Part shown: piece by piece, positions 6,390-6,533 of the stretch
Layout: each line of letters begins with the position of its first letter
Numbering within the stretch: position 1 is the stretch's first letter
Source: Bacteroidales bacterium
Lineage (GTDB): Bacteria; Bacteroidota; Bacteroidia; Bacteroidales; GCA-2711565
Direction of reading: 5' to 3'
DNA: 6,533 bases
Assembly: GCA_029938505.1 (NCBI GenBank)
Contig: JAOZUV010000118.1
Location: 1 to 6,533, forward strand
Notes under the pieces: generated by a model
The model's database searches: none
Seen by the model: the letters and a program-made list of their open reading frames with translations, nothing else
Told to the model about the DNA's origin: nothing
Translations under genes and position numbers: made by a program

Positions 6390-6533
6390 ATGCGATTAAA
6401 AAAGATTTTACGGATTCTCGGACCTGGAATAATTTATGCCGGAGCCGCCGTAGGAGTATCTCACCTTGTACAATCAACAAGGGCTGGAGCAAGTTTTGGA
6501 TTTTATCTGATATGGATATTACTAATAGCAAAT
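6390..6533 (+). CDS. Nramp-family (SLC11-like) metal transporter, N-terminal 48 aa only
   Basis: The first 48 codons of an inner-membrane transporter are present and the rest lies outside the window. GPGIIYAGAAVG (11-22) and STRAGASFGF (29-38) match the first transmembrane helix of the Nramp family of proton-coupled divalent metal transporters. Canonical members carry DPGN in the middle of this helix, and its Asp and Asn bind the metal. Here the equivalent stretch reads GVSH (22-25), so the usual metal ligands are absent. It is a divergent branch, and a manganese or iron role should not be assumed. The ATG at 6390 is chosen because the ATG at 6385 runs into a stop after four codons and the in-frame GTG at 6372 overlaps the -7 box. 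It is divergent from the DUF4342 gene. Confidence 0.8.
   Translation, partial: MRLKKILRILGPGIIYAGAAVGVSHLVQSTRAGASFGFYLIWILLIAN

Noticed and set aside
1..6533. Search for CRISPR repeats, tRNA or rRNA genes, insertion-sequence ends, phage or defence genes
   Set aside because: Nothing with the required repeats, cloverleaf, terminal inverted repeats or motifs was seen. The window reads as housekeeping genes.

Overview
The window is an ordinary, densely coded piece of a low-GC bacterial chromosome, most likely from the phylum Bacteroidota (Marinilabiliales-like or Bacteroidales-like; the order is only a guess). Three kinds of evidence point there. The -7 promoter motif TAnnTTTG, typical of Bacteroidota, occurs at the right distance before three genes. 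Start codons lack Shine-Dalgarno sequences. The gene content is also typical: a GEGNGG-type GlmM, a short AroE of 247 residues, DUF368, a DUF4342 protein, and an Nramp relative with a VGVSHL first helix. I see no mobile element, CRISPR array, rRNA or tRNA, and no gene-free stretch over 300 bases; the longest is the 176-base divergent region before glmM.

Layout. Bases 1-91 hold the last 29 codons of a + strand gene that cannot be identified. It meets, tail to tail with a 2-base gap, a small basic ribbon-helix-helix-like protein on the - strand (94-345). Upstream of that, on the same strand, lies glmM (408-1796). A divergent promoter region (1797-1972) carries one Bacteroidota -7 box for glmM and one for the + strand block. 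That block is four closely spaced genes that look like one operon: a TPR scaffold protein (1973-3379), a dihydroorotate-dehydrogenase-like flavoprotein without the catalytic cysteine (3408-4394), a DUF368/PopT polyprenyl-phosphate transporter (4407-5333) and shikimate dehydrogenase aroE (5341-6084). The gaps are 28, 12 and 7 bases. The aroE stop overlaps, at a palindromic CTAG, the stop of a convergent DUF4342 gene (6081-6326). After a short divergent region with a clear -7 box, an Nramp-family metal transporter gene starts at 6390 and runs off the end.

How the genes fit together. GlmM makes glucosamine-1-phosphate for UDP-GlcNAc, and PopT recycles the undecaprenyl-phosphate carrier used for peptidoglycan and O-antigen, so the two divergent units share an envelope-building theme. 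AroE belongs to aromatic amino-acid synthesis. The TPR protein and the DHOD-like protein have no assigned role. The points most worth following up are the DHOD-like protein without its catalytic base, the Nramp relative whose first helix lacks the DPGN metal-binding motif, and the DUF4342 protein next to it. I did not find a clearly new multi-gene system.
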